A DNA stretch of 64,000 bases from Acidobacteria bacterium RIFCSPLOWO2_12_FULL_68_19. Lineage in GTDB: Bacteria > Acidobacteriota > Vicinamibacteria > Vicinamibacterales > UBA2999. Positions 25,275-33,806 of this stretch are shown piece by piece. The notes beneath the pieces were generated by a model that searched no databases, was not told the DNA's origin, and saw only the letters and a list, made by a program, of their open reading frames with translations. How positions within the stretch are numbered: position 1 is the stretch's first letter; every line of letters begins with the position of its first letter. The position numbers and the translations under genes are program-made. The stretch covers positions 78,419 to 142,418 of the forward strand of contig MELF01000049.1 of the NCBI GenBank assembly GCA_001767525.1, written 5' to 3'.

Positions 25275-25886
25275 CTAATGTGCGTGTGCAGGCGGTTCGG
25301 CCGGCGGATCGCCGCCCTGCAGGAACCGTTCGGCCTCGACCTCCTGGCGGATTTCCTCCGGAGACCTGGGATTGAGCGCCTCCATCTGTTCGATCTCCTC
25401 GGGCGTGAGCCGCGGGAGACGGCGGATGAAGTGCACCAGATGCCAGCTCGCTTCCACCCCTTCGTTGGTGCCGGTGCCCCAGCCCGGCATGCCCGTAAAT
25501 CGTATCCCGTTCTCGATGATCCAGAACAGCTCGCCGTCGGTCAGTTCCTGCGTGGCCGGCAGCCGCATATCCGGCGCCTTCGGGAAGAGGTTGCGCCCCA
25601 TCTCGGCGTTCCCGCTGCCGTCGTTGGCGTGGCAGGCGGCGCAGTGATCGGCGAAATGCGCCATGCCCTGGGCCGACACGTCGGACGACGCAGACACCGG
25701 ATTGCGGCGCTCCCGCGCCTCCGCGGGAATCCCCAGTCGGCGGACGGTGCGGGCGAGCCGCGTTTCGAAGGGTCCGGGTTCGGCAACCGCGGTGAGTCCG
25801 GTGGCCCGCACGTACCACAACGCCGCCGCCATGCCGGCGGCGACCGTCACGAGCACCACGAGCACGACGAGAACCGCTTTGCTCAT
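25275..25886 (-). CDS. Membrane-anchored monoheme c-type cytochrome
   Basis: A 203-residue protein with an uncleaved N-terminal membrane anchor (AVLVVLVVLVTVAAGMAAAL) and one heme c motif HCAACHANDGSG. The likely distal methionine ligand lies in GIRFTGMPGWG. The C-terminal third is Pro/Glu-rich and ends PAHAH. It should carry electrons on the periplasmic face. It lies 115 bp downstream of the copper ATPase gene on the same strand. The start is uncertain, since a GTG at 25901 is also in frame and neither has a strong ribosome-binding site. Confidence 0.83.
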   Translation of the reverse strand: MSKAVLVVLVVLVTVAAGMAAALWYVRATGLTAVAEPGPFETRLARTVRRLGIPAEARERRNPVSASSDVSAQGMAHFADHCAACHANDGSGNAEMGRNLFPKAPDMRLPATQELTDGELFWIIENGIRFTGMPGWGTGTNEGVEASWHLVHFIRRLPRLTPEEIEQMEALNPRSPEEIRQEVEAERFLQGGDPPAEPPAHAH

Positions 25887-26001
25887 TGCCACATCTGGCA
25901 CGCGGCCAGACGAAGGGTCAGGAAGACGATCGTGAGTGTACCCTCCCTGCAGCGTGCGGACCGCAAGAACGTCGTCGACACCGTGGGCGGATCACGCCGG
26001 C

Positions 26002-28407
26002 TCACGGCGACACGCGCCTCAGCCGCAGGGCGTTGCCGATGACCGACACCGAGCTGAAGCTCATGGCCGCCGCCGCGATGATCGGCGACAACAGCAGACC
26101 GAAGAAGGGATACAAGACGCCGGCGGCGATCGGCACGCCGGCGGCGTTGTAGACGAACGCGAAGAACAGGTTCTGCTTGATGTTCCTCATCGTCTCGCGG
26201 CTCAGCTCGCGCGCCCGCGCAATCCCGCGCAAGTCGCCCTTCACGAGCGTCACGGGCGCGCTCTCCATCGCGACGTCGGTGCCGGTGCCCATGGCGATGC
26301 CGACCTGCGCCTGCGCGAGTGCGGGCGCGTCGTTGATGCCGTCGCCCGCCATCGCGACGAAGCGGCCAGCGGTCTGCAACCGCTTGACGACGTCGACCTT
26401 CTGGTCGGGTAGCATTTCGGCGATCACCTCGTCGATTCCGAGCGTCCGGGCAACCGCCTCGGCGGTCGTCCGGCTGTCGCCCGTCAGCATCACGATGCGG
26501 ACGCCGTCCTCGTGCAGCGACCGAATGGCATCGGCGGTGGTCTCCTTGATCGGGTCTGCCACGCCGATGAGGCCCGCCAGCGCACCGTCGATGGCGACCA
26601 GCATCACCGTCTGCCCCTCGCCGCCGAGCGCCTCGGCGCGCTCGCCGTACGTCCCAAGGTCGACGCCGAGATCGGCCATGAGCGCACGATTGCCCAGCGC
26701 GACCCGGCGCCCGTCGACCGTGCCGGTCACGCCTTTGCCGGTGACGCCCATGAAGTCGCGCGCGTCGGCGAAGGCCGCGCCGCGCGCCTCGGCCCCCTTG
26801 ACGATCGCCTCGGCGAGCGGGTGTTCGCTCCCGCGTTCGAGGCTCCCCGCCACGCGCAGCAGCGTCGCCTCGTCGTAGCCGGCTGCCGCCACCACGCCGA
26901 CCAGGCGCGGCTTCCCTTCGGTGAGCGTGCCCGTCTTGTCGACGACGAGCGTGTCGACCTTCCGCAGCACTTCGATCGCTTCCGCATTGCGAAAGAGAAT
27001 CCCCATCGTCGCCCCTTTGCCCGTGGCGACCATGATCGACAGCGGAGTCGCCAGCCCGAGCGCGCACGGGCAGGCGATGATCAGCGTCGCCACGGCGTTC
27101 ACGAGCGCATGCGCGAGTCTCGGCTCGGGCCCCGCCAACGCCCACACCGCGAAGGTGACCACCGCGATCGCCACGACGGTGGGTACGAAGTAGCCCGAGA
27201 CGACATCGGCAAGCTTCTGGATCGGGGCGCGGCTGCGCTGCGCTTCGGCCACCATGGCGACGATGCGGGCGAGCAGCGTCTCGGCCCCGACCTTCTCGGC
27301 GCGCATCACGAGTGCGCCCGTGCCATTGATCGTCGCGCCGACGACCCGATCGCCGGCTCGCTTCTCGACGGGAATCGGCTCCCCCGTCACCATCGACTCG
27401 TCGACCGCGCTCGCCCCGTCGACGACCACGCCGTCCACCGGCACCTTCTCCCCGGGCCTGATGCGCAGCCGGTCGCCGACCCGCACCGCCTCGAGCGGCA
27501 CGTCCTCCTCCGCGCCGTCGTCGCGGAGCCGGCGGGCCGACTTCGCCGCCAGCCCGAGCAGCCTCCTGATCGCAGTGCTCGTCTGGCTGCGCGCGCGCAG
27601 CTCCAGCACCTGTCCGAGCAGGATGAGCGTGACGATGACGGCGGCCACCTCGAAGTAGAGGCCCACCTCGCCCATCTCGTCGCGGAACCCTGCTGGGAAG
27701 AGCCCGGGGACGAGCACCGCCACCACGCTGTAGAGGAAGGCCACCGCCACACCGAGCCCAATCAGCGTGAACATGTTCAGGTTGCCGTTGACCACCGATC
27801 GCCAGCCGCGCACGAAGAACGGCCAACCGCCCCACACGCACACCGGTGTGGCCAGCGCGAGCTCGAGCCAGCGCATCGCGGCCGGCGCCAGGAGTCGATC
27901 GAGCGGACGGCCTGGAATGTAGTCGCCCATGGCGACGACCAGGAGCGGCAGCGCCAGAGCGGCGCTCCCCCAGAAGCGCCGCGTCATCTCGACGAGCTCC
28001 GGGTTTGGCGCGTCCGCGAGCGCGACGGTGCGCGGTTCGAGTGCCATCCCGCAGATGGGGCACGCGCCGGGCTCGTCGCGCACGATCTCCGGGTGCATCG
28101 GGCAGGTCCACTCGGTCGTGGTCCCCGGCGTCGCCGGGAGCTCCGGCTCGAGCGCCATGCCGCACTTCGGGCACGAGCCAGGCTCCGACTGCCGTACGTC
28201 GAGGTCCATCGGACACACGTAGGCGGCGCCTCCCACGGCCGGCATGGCGGGACGTTCCCCATCGCCGAGGAACGCGTCCGGCGTCGCGCGGAATCGCTCG
28301 AGGCAGCTCTCCGCACAGAAGTAGTACGTCCGGCCGCCGTACTCGAGCTGGCCAGCCGCATCCTCAGGCGTAATGGTCATTCCACAAACCGGGTCGACGA
28401 CTTCCAA
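26002..28407 (-). CDS. Copper-type P1B ATPase with YHS and twin heavy-metal-binding domains
   Basis: An 801-residue heavy-metal P-type ATPase. The N-terminus is a YHS domain ([26 protein letters not shown]), followed by two HMBD zinc-ribbon-like modules ([17 protein letters not shown] and [15 protein letters not shown], each ending CGMALEP). The core has the intramembrane CPC motif ([11 protein letters not shown]), the phosphorylation site DKTGTLTEG, the hinge [11 protein letters not shown] and [15 protein letters not shown] with this head is typical of Cu+ or Cu/Ag exporters. The start is a TTG at 28407 with GAGGAG six bases upstream. Cytochrome c and the HEGH protein follow on the same strand. 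Confidence 0.93.
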   Translation of the reverse strand: MEVVDPVCGMTITPEDAAGQLEYGGRTYYFCAESCLERFRATPDAFLGDGERPAMPAVGGAAYVCPMDLDVRQSEPGSCPKCGMALEPELPATPGTTTEWTCPMHPEIVRDEPGACPICGMALEPRTVALADAPNPELVEMTRRFWGSAALALPLLVVAMGDYIPGRPLDRLLAPAAMRWLELALATPVCVWGGWPFFVRGWRSVVNGNLNMFTLIGLGVAVAFLYSVVAVLVPGLFPAGFRDEMGEVGLYFEVAAVIVTLILLGQVLELRARSQTSTAIRRLLGLAAKSARRLRDDGAEEDVPLEAVRVGDRLRIRPGEKVPVDGVVVDGASAVDESMVTGEPIPVEKRAGDRVVGATINGTGALVMRAEKVGAETLLARIVAMVAEAQRSRAPIQKLADVVSGYFVPTVVAIAVVTFAVWALAGPEPRLAHALVNAVATLIIACPCALGLATPLSIMVATGKGATMGILFRNAEAIEVLRKVDTLVVDKTGTLTEGKPRLVGVVAAAGYDEATLLRVAGSLERGSEHPLAEAIVKGAEARGAAFADARDFMGVTGKGVTGTVDGRRVALGNRALMADLGVDLGTYGERAEALGGEGQTVMLVAIDGALAGLIGVADPIKETTADAIRSLHEDGVRIVMLTGDSRTTAEAVARTLGIDEVIAEMLPDQKVDVVKRLQTAGRFVAMAGDGINDAPALAQAQVGIAMGTGTDVAMESAPVTLVKGDLRGIARARELSRETMRNIKQNLFFAFVYNAAGVPIAAGVLYPFFGLLLSPIIAAAAMSFSSVSVIGNALRLRRVSP

Positions 28408-28547
28408 CAGCGTCTCCTCGTTACACGATCGCTTCTAGACCCGCAACGCAGCAGCCGACGACACCTTACAACGTCGAACCGGAAAAGTCCGCAGAATCCA
28501 GAGAAAAATCGCCCATCCATCTTGATGCGAGGCGCTCGAGACGACAA

Positions 28548-28979
28548 ATGCACCGGAAAGCGCGCGGCAACACTGGCCTGCTCCTTGCCCTCGCATTGCC
28601 AGGCAACGGCGTGATTCGAGCAACGACTCTGTTTCTCGTGTTGACGTTGGCGGGAGCGCCCGCCGCGACGTCCCTCTGCATCGGCTGGTGTAGCGCCGAC
28701 GGGACGCCGATCGACATGGCTGCCACTTGTCACCAGTGGACGAGAGAAGGCATGCCAGGGCTCCTGCCGGGTGAATACGGATGCGACACCTTGCCGCAGA
28801 CTGCGCCTTTCGTGAGAGAGGACGTGCAGCGGGTCGCATCGGGGTTGACGCTCGGTCACGCCGTTGTGTTCGCCGAGCAGCAGGTCGAGGGCTGGCTGTC
28901 GCTCCACCGAGCGGCGGGTCCTGCGTCCAGCCGCCCGGCGGCATCACAAGCGCCCACTTTCACACCCCTTCGAATCTGA
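28548..28979 (+). CDS. Small Cys-containing secreted protein
   Basis: A 143-residue protein with a hydrophobic segment (VIRATTLFLVLTLAG) that could be a signal peptide if translation starts at the GTG near 28611 rather than at the ATG at 28548. The following region has Cys residues in TSLCIGWCSADG, MAATCHQ and YGCDTLP. I do not recognise a named family. It is divergent from the copper ATPase gene, which makes a metal-related role plausible. The start is uncertain and the 140-bp divergent region contains no clear operator. Confidence 0.55.
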   Translation: MHRKARGNTGLLLALALPGNGVIRATTLFLVLTLAGAPAATSLCIGWCSADGTPIDMAATCHQWTREGMPGLLPGEYGCDTLPQTAPFVREDVQRVASGLTLGHAVVFAEQQVEGWLSLHRAAGPASSRPAASQAPTFTPLRI

Positions 28980-29062
28980 CGCCACCTGTCCGCGCCTCCA
29001 GTGCCGTGGGCACCGGAGGAGTTCCCTTCGTCGTTCCACGTGGAGAAGAAAGGTGGTCCGTC

Positions 29063-29758
29063 ATGAAACCTGTTCACATCCGCACGGTGGCGATGGCTGC
29101 GGCGGCCCTGGTCGCCTCGGCGGCCAACGGCGCCGCACAGACCAGGCCCTCCGACGTCCTCAATCTCGTGGAGGTGCGGCAGCTGGTCGAGCGCGCCGAC
29201 TTCCCCAGTCACGGGCGGCTCAGCGTGCACTTCACGGCGCTGGCGGCACAGTACGACGAAGACGCGGCGCGCCACACGGCGATGGCAGCGGCGTCGGGCG
29301 GGAATCCCAACCGGCAGACCGGCGCATCGACGGCCGGACACTGCGCCCGGCTGGCCGAGTTGAGCGCCCAGTCGGCGGACACGCTTCGCGCCCTCTCGCG
29401 CCATCACGAGCGGCTGGCGCGCGGGGAACTCTCGATCGGACCGTCCGGCGGCGCTCGTTTCGAGCAGGGCGAGGGTGCTTCTTCACCCAGCGCCGCCGAG
29501 CTCGCCATCCTGGCTGCGAGGGCGCGCACGCCGGGCGACCATCGGCTGCTCGCCGAGTATTTCGTTACGCTGGCCGAGCGCCACGCCGCAGCGGCGGACG
29601 AACACACGATGATGGCGCGGGTCTATCGCAGCCACGCGAATCGCCGCGGCGGCGATCCGGCGGTGCACTGCGACCACATGGTGAAGCTGTCGCGAGACGC
29701 GGCCAAGGAGGCACGAGCCTCCGCCGCCGAGCACAGGCAGTTCGCCAACGTCGGGTAG
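29063..29758 (+). CDS. Secreted protein made of two His-rich helical repeats
   Basis: A 231-residue protein with a signal peptide (VAMAAAALVASAANGAAQ). Two homologous stretches of about 65 residues follow. Repeat one: HFTALAAQYDEDAARHTAMA, then AGHCARLAELSAQSA and HHERLA. Repeat two: YFVTLAERHAAAADEHTMMA, then VHCDHMVKLSRDAAKEA and HRQFA. Each has an H...D..H..MA helix, an Asn-rich turn and an HC motif. The spacing suggests paired amphipathic helices with His, Cys and Met positions suited to metal binding. GAAAGGTGG precedes the ATG at 29063. A strong terminator-like hairpin follows the stop. Confidence 0.72.
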   Translation: MKPVHIRTVAMAAAALVASAANGAAQTRPSDVLNLVEVRQLVERADFPSHGRLSVHFTALAAQYDEDAARHTAMAAASGGNPNRQTGASTAGHCARLAELSAQSADTLRALSRHHERLARGELSIGPSGGARFEQGEGASSPSAAELAILAARARTPGDHRLLAEYFVTLAERHAAAADEHTMMARVYRSHANRRGGDPAVHCDHMVKLSRDAAKEARASAAEHRQFANVG

Positions 29759-29768
29759 CCGCGTGGAA

Positions 29769-29801
29769 CAGGTGCCCGACCACGCCATGGTCGGGCACCT
29801 G
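29769..29801. terminator. Perfect 14-bp hairpin, probable terminator
   Basis: CAGGTGCCCGACCA and TGGTCGGGCACCTG pair perfectly around a 5-nt loop, starting 11 bp past the stop at 29758. The sequence after it (tgaaacctttctc) has only a weak T tract on the plus strand. It is the best candidate terminator for the preceding gene. Confidence 0.65.
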
Positions 29802-29885
29802 TGAAACCTTTCTCAACGCTCACAACCCCAGATGGGCGCCACGGAGTCGTAGCCGTGGCATCCATCTTGCCCCGTCAATCGTGAA

Positions 29886-30746
29886 GTGGCGCTTGGCTCG
29901 TTCATCGGGTTGGCACCGCCGGCACCTCGACTCCCGCCGCGCATGGCAGCCGCGCGCGCAGGCGGCATCGTCTCGGGTGTGGTACATGTCGTGGCTGTGG
30001 CGATGGTCGTCCTCCTGGCGGCGCGGGAAGCATCGGTTGTGACGTTGACGCCCGCGGCATCCGGTCCGCAGCCTCGGCAATTGCCACGGATGGTGCTGCT
30101 GCTCACGCCGCCGCCAGGTGGCGGCGGGGGGGGAGGTGGGCGGCGCGAGCCACTCCCGCCTCCGCGGGCGCGCGACGTCGGAGGCGACCAGGCGACGCTT
30201 CCGGTGGCCAGACCGCTCATCGGCATCGAGCCCCCCGTGGAGCCTTCGCCACTGCCCGAACGGGCGATGCTGGATGTCGTGCCGCTTGCATCGGGAACGA
30301 CGCTCGTCACCGGCCTCCCCGACGCACGGTCCTCGCCGGCGATGTCGGGCGGACCCGGAAGTGGCGGCGGCATCGGCGACGGCAGCGGCAGCGGTATCGG
30401 CTCCGGGACCGGGGCCGGCCTGGGCCCAGGCTCCGGCGGCGGATTCGGCGGCGGCGCCTACCGCGCCGGAGCCGGCGTCGTGGCGCCCACGGTGCTGAAG
30501 CAGGTCAGACCGAAATACACCACCGATGCGCTGCAGCTCAAGATCCAGGGAACTGTCGTGCTCGAAGTCGTCGTGGGACGCGACGGCATTCCCCGCGACA
30601 TTCGTGTGGTGCGTTCGTTGGACCGAGGAGGACTCGACGCCGAGGCGATTGCGGCGGTCCGGGAGTGGCGCTTTACGCCCGGACGACTCGGCAACACGCC
30701 GGTCGACGTGCTGGTCACCATCATCCTGGAGTTTCGAATCGTGTAA
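29886..30746 (+). CDS. tonB: TonB family energy transducer
   Basis: A 286-residue protein. One N-terminal membrane segment (GIVSGVVHVVAVAMVVLLAA) anchors it in the inner membrane. A long Pro/Gly-rich linker (about residues 60-190) spans the periplasm. The C-terminal TonB domain has VLKQVRPKYTTDALQLKIQG, VVGRDGIPRDIRVVRSL and AVREWRFTPG. It should deliver proton-motive energy to TonB-dependent receptors such as the two in this window. The start is a GTG at 29886. No exbB or exbD lies next to it. Confidence 0.88.
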   Translation: MALGSFIGLAPPAPRLPPRMAAARAGGIVSGVVHVVAVAMVVLLAAREASVVTLTPAASGPQPRQLPRMVLLLTPPPGGGGGGGGRREPLPPPRARDVGGDQATLPVARPLIGIEPPVEPSPLPERAMLDVVPLASGTTLVTGLPDARSSPAMSGGPGSGGGIGDGSGSGIGSGTGAGLGPGSGGGFGGGAYRAGAGVVAPTVLKQVRPKYTTDALQLKIQGTVVLEVVVGRDGIPRDIRVVRSLDRGGLDAEAIAAVREWRFTPGRLGNTPVDVLVTIILEFRIV

Positions 30747-30803
30747 CCCATCAGGACGTGCCATGGGCGGCTCGCGCGCGCAGGACGCACGCCGGAGGGC
30801 ATC

Positions 30804-31229
30804 ATGGAAGAACGAGGCACAGCTCACGACATCGCGGGGTGTTCGTACGGGTTCGGGCGTCGGATTGAAGCAAGCCTCGCCGACGCGGTCGCGACGGTGA
30901 CCGCCGCTCTCAAGAACGAGGGCTTCGGCGTGCTCACGGAGATCAACGTCAAGGACACGCTCAGGAAGAAACTCGACGTCGATTTCCGCGGCTACGTCAT
31001 CCTCGGCGCGTGCAACCCGTCGCTGGCCCACAAGGCGCTGACGGCGGAGCCGCAGATCGGGCTCCTCCTGCCATGTAACGTCGTGGTTCAGGAAGCGGCG
31101 GACGGCGGCGTCGTGGTCACGATCGCGGATCCACGGGCGATGTTCTCGCTCGTGGACAACCCGAGTCTCGCGCCGGTCGTCCAGGACGCGGAAAGTCGGC
31201 TCCGGCGTGTCGTCGAGTCGTTGGCCTGA
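30804..31229 (+). CDS. DUF302 domain protein
   Basis: A 141-residue soluble protein: YGFGRRIEASLADAVATVTA, LKNEGFGVLTEINVKDTLRK, YVILGACNPSLAHKAL and LLPCNVVVQE, the standard DUF302 pattern with two conserved Cys residues. The family is of unknown function but is frequent in sulfur and heavy-metal contexts. It follows tonB by 57 bp and is convergent with the YHS gene, only 11 bp away. GGAGG lies about 12 bases before the ATG. Confidence 0.85.
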   Translation: MEERGTAHDIAGCSYGFGRRIEASLADAVATVTAALKNEGFGVLTEINVKDTLRKKLDVDFRGYVILGACNPSLAHKALTAEPQIGLLLPCNVVVQEAADGGVVVTIADPRAMFSLVDNPSLAPVVQDAESRLRRVVESLA

Positions 31230-31240
31230 ACCCGTACCGC

Positions 31241-31384
31241 CTACTTCGCGTACTGGTCCGGGTTGGCGTCGAACTTCGTCTTGCAGACCTTCGCGCAGAA
31301 GTAGTACGTCTTCCCCTTGTACACGCTGGTGCCCGCCGCTTTCGCGGGGTCCACCTGCATTCCGCACACGACGTCTTTTTCCAT
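31241..31384 (-). CDS. Stand-alone YHS domain protein (47 aa)
   Basis: A very short gene encoding MEKDVVCGMQVDPAKAAGTS and then YYFCAKVCKTKFDANPDQ. This is a complete YHS domain with CGM and FCxxxC metal-binding positions, equivalent to the N-terminal domain of the copper ATPase at 26002-28407. It probably binds Cu or another soft metal in the cytoplasm. It ends 11 bp from the DUF302 stop and is on the same strand as the TSUP exporter and CC-motif gene. Clear start, stop and domain make it convincing despite its size. Confidence 0.85.
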   Translation of the reverse strand: MEKDVVCGMQVDPAKAAGTSVYKGKTYYFCAKVCKTKFDANPDQYAK

Positions 31385-31411
31385 GACTCACTCCTTGCGC
31401 GTTCGCGATCG

Positions 31412-31717
31412 TCACACGTCGCAGAGCGCGGCGACGAACTCGCGCGTGCCCGGCGGTCCGTTCAGCGTCAACACGACGGGGCCCTCGTCTGGTTCCACCG
31501 CCAACTGGAATCGCAGGAAGCGGCAACAGCGCCGTTCGGCCTCGATCGCCGTGGTGACGGCATGCCACGTGGCCACCGACGAATCGAGCTGCAGGCGATA
31601 GCCGTCCGGCAGCGGCTCGACGGCCTGCGCGCGGCGGAACACGCCGGGCAGCAGTTGAGCCTTCCGGGTCGCCAATGTCTCCGGTGTGAGCGTGCAGACA
31701 ACGGGCAACTGCTTCAT
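31412..31717 (-). CDS. Small CC-motif protein of metal-resistance loci
   Basis: A 101-residue cytoplasmic protein. Its most conserved part is AIEAERRCCRFLRFQLAVEP followed by LTLNGPPGTREFV, a pattern I associate with small proteins encoded next to mercury, arsenic or sulfur genes; no established name is known to me. The vicinal cysteines at about residues 64-65 are suited to soft-metal binding. GGGGGG precedes the ATG at 31717, which overlaps the TSUP stop codon by 4 bp, so the two genes are translationally coupled. Confidence 0.7.
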   Translation of the reverse strand: MKQLPVVCTLTPETLATRKAQLLPGVFRRAQAVEPLPDGYRLQLDSSVATWHAVTTAIEAERRCCRFLRFQLAVEPDEGPVVLTLNGPPGTREFVAALCDV

Positions 31718-32451
31718 GGTATCCCCCCTACTCCGCGGCCGAACATGGCGGCGCCGAGCAGCGCGAGGATCACGGCCACCGTACGCCGGAACCAGCGCTC
31801 CGGGATGCGCACGAGCACTCGGTGGCCGAGCACTGTCCCGGCGAGCACTCCGGCGGTGGCCAGTGCAACCCACGCGCCGACGTGCGCAATCGGTTCAGCC
31901 ATGTACCACAGGTAGATCGGCACGCGGGCGCCGTCGACCATCAGCCCGACCGCCGTCGCCGTGGCCACAAACGCCTGCTTCGGCAGCTCGACCCCGAGCA
32001 GCGCGGCGGAGCGGATGCCGCCCTGGTTGCCGACCAGCCCGCCGAGCAGCCCCGACAACGCCCCGGCCGTGTACGCGACGGGCCCTTCAAAGCGCATCCG
32101 CTGCGCCAGGCCGGTCAGCTCCGCGCCCGCCGAGAACAGGAGCAGCAGCCCGAAGACGACCAGCAGCAGCGGCGTCGCCGCCCGCTCCTGCACGAGGGCG
32201 CCCGCCAGTCCGCCGGCCGCGCTCATCACGCCGAAGCTCCCCAGCACGCGCCGGTCGACCCGCCCGCCGAGCAGCCAGAACCGGAACGCCGTGCCGATGA
32301 GGTGCGGGATCGACACGGCCGCTACCGCAACACGCGCATCGACCTGCCACGCCATGGCGGGTGTCAGGAGGCTCCCGATGCCAAAACCGGTCACGCCGGC
32401 AATGGCGCCGCCCGCAACCGCCGAGAGCGCAAGGATCGCTTCGAACCACAT
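31714..32451 (-). CDS. TSUP-family (TauE/SafE) membrane exporter
   Basis: About 245 residues with roughly eight membrane segments. The family signature appears at the start (AVAGGAIAGVTGFGIGSLLT) and at the inverted second half (GALSGLLGGLVGNQGGIRSA). TSUP proteins move sulfite, sulfonates or related organosulfur anions. The ATG at 32451 or a GTG two codons upstream are both possible starts. It is the first gene of a short unit with the CC-motif and YHS genes, consistent with a sulfur/metal link. Confidence 0.87.
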   Translation of the reverse strand: MWFEAILALSAVAGGAIAGVTGFGIGSLLTPAMAWQVDARVAVAAVSIPHLIGTAFRFWLLGGRVDRRVLGSFGVMSAAGGLAGALVQERAATPLLLVVFGLLLLFSAGAELTGLAQRMRFEGPVAYTAGALSGLLGGLVGNQGGIRSAALLGVELPKQAFVATATAVGLMVDGARVPIYLWYMAEPIAHVGAWVALATAGVLAGTVLGHRVLVRIPERWFRRTVAVILALLGAAMFGRGVGGIP

Positions 32452-32470
32452 CGCCACACACTCTAGTGCA

Positions 32471-33640
32471 TCACCGACGCGGCGGCTCGAATTCTTCGTC
32501 CTCGACGCGGGCGATCTCCTCGGACGTCAGCGGATGCACCGGCGGCGAGAACCACCGCTGCGCGACGATCGTCGGCGCAATCGCCGACCCAATCACGGCC
32601 CCCAGCAAGACGGTGAACTGTTGTCCAGTGATGATGCCGGCGTTGAGTCCGTAGAGCGACGAGATCGTACCGAACGTGAGGCCGGTGCTCATCAGCAACG
32701 TCGTGAACATCGCATGCGGCCGCACGAACCGGAGCGCCACCGGCAGGACACCGACACACTTCGTGGCGATTTTCACCACCAGGAGCGCCGCCAGGAGCCA
32801 CGCTCCGGCGATCGCCTCCCGCGCGTCGATGTTGAGGCCTCCTTTCAGGAAGAAGATCGGCGTCAGGAAGGCGAACGAGACGACGCGGAAGCGCCGCTGT
32901 TCCTCCGGATGGCGCCTGAACACGTCCGACACCGCAAGCCCGAGGAGGAATGCAGGCAGCACGGCATGCGAGTCGGCGAGATCCGCGGCCCACATGAGGA
33001 CGAACAGCGCCAGGAAGGCGCCTTTGATCTCGGGCTCGATGACGCGCGCGCCGTACCGGGCGAAGAACGGACGCTGCGCTGCCACCATCACAGCAATCAC
33101 AGCGACCGAGAGGCCGAGGAACGGCGCCAGATACGCGTTGGGGCGGATGAAGAGCACCGAGAGAGCCAGCGCAGTGCCGAGATCCGTGACGAAGGTGGCC
33201 GCCATCAGGATCTTCCCGAGTTCGGTCGCCGTGAGCCCCGTCTCCACGAGCACCGCATAGACGACCGCAAGCGAGGTCGTCGACAAGGCGATGCCTGCAA
33301 TCTCGGCCTGCGGAACGGTCCAGCCCGCCACGTAGTACGCAAAGAGGCCGACGCCGACGAAGGGGCACACGAAGGACGAACCCCCGATGAGCAGCGCCGG
33401 CTTCCATTCGCGACGGAGTACGGCTCGATCGACTTCCGCACCGGCGAGGAACGTGAGCACGATGCCGGCGAAGCTCCCGACGAAGTCGATCCACGGCGTC
33501 GGCCGGAGACCGAACAGCGCCGCACCCGCGACCCCGAGGCCGATCTCCACGACGGCAACAGATATCCCGAATTCGACTGAAATGACGGACGCGGCCAGGA
33601 TAAAGGCCGCCAGAACGGTCGCCGTGGCCAATTCGGTCAT
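32471..33640 (-). CDS. CPA2-type cation:proton antiporter membrane protein
   Basis: A 389-residue membrane protein with about twelve hydrophobic segments and no TrkA-N or RCK domain. Typical positions are SFAGIVLTFLAGAEVDRAVL, GIALSTTSLAVVYAVLVE, MAATFVTDLGTALALS with the acidic ion-binding residue, and SFAFLTPIFFLKGG. It belongs with Kef/NapA-like monovalent cation/proton exchangers. The short acidic C-terminus (SEEIARVEDEEFEPPRR) is cytoplasmic. It lies about 20 bp upstream of the TSUP gene and is divergent from the sialidase-like gene. Confidence 0.88.
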   Translation of the reverse strand: MTELATATVLAAFILAASVISVEFGISVAVVEIGLGVAGAALFGLRPTPWIDFVGSFAGIVLTFLAGAEVDRAVLRREWKPALLIGGSSFVCPFVGVGLFAYYVAGWTVPQAEIAGIALSTTSLAVVYAVLVETGLTATELGKILMAATFVTDLGTALALSVLFIRPNAYLAPFLGLSVAVIAVMVAAQRPFFARYGARVIEPEIKGAFLALFVLMWAADLADSHAVLPAFLLGLAVSDVFRRHPEEQRRFRVVSFAFLTPIFFLKGGLNIDAREAIAGAWLLAALLVVKIATKCVGVLPVALRFVRPHAMFTTLLMSTGLTFGTISSLYGLNAGIITGQQFTVLLGAVIGSAIAPTIVAQRWFSPPVHPLTSEEIARVEDEEFEPPRR

Positions 33641-33806
33641 AGCGGGACTCCCTGGCAGGAGTCATTGGCCACGCGGACACGTGACGGTTGATGGCGGACC
33701 CCACCGCCCAGCGAACGCGCAAATGATTCTATCGCGATGCGACGTCGCGCCGTCAATCGCCGCCCGCACGGAATCGGCCCCGATGGTATGCTGTGCGGGC
33801 ACAGCC

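Noticed and set aside
29769..29801. Riboswitch or regulatory RNA
   Set aside because: A single perfect stem with a tiny loop directly after a stop codon is better explained as a terminator.
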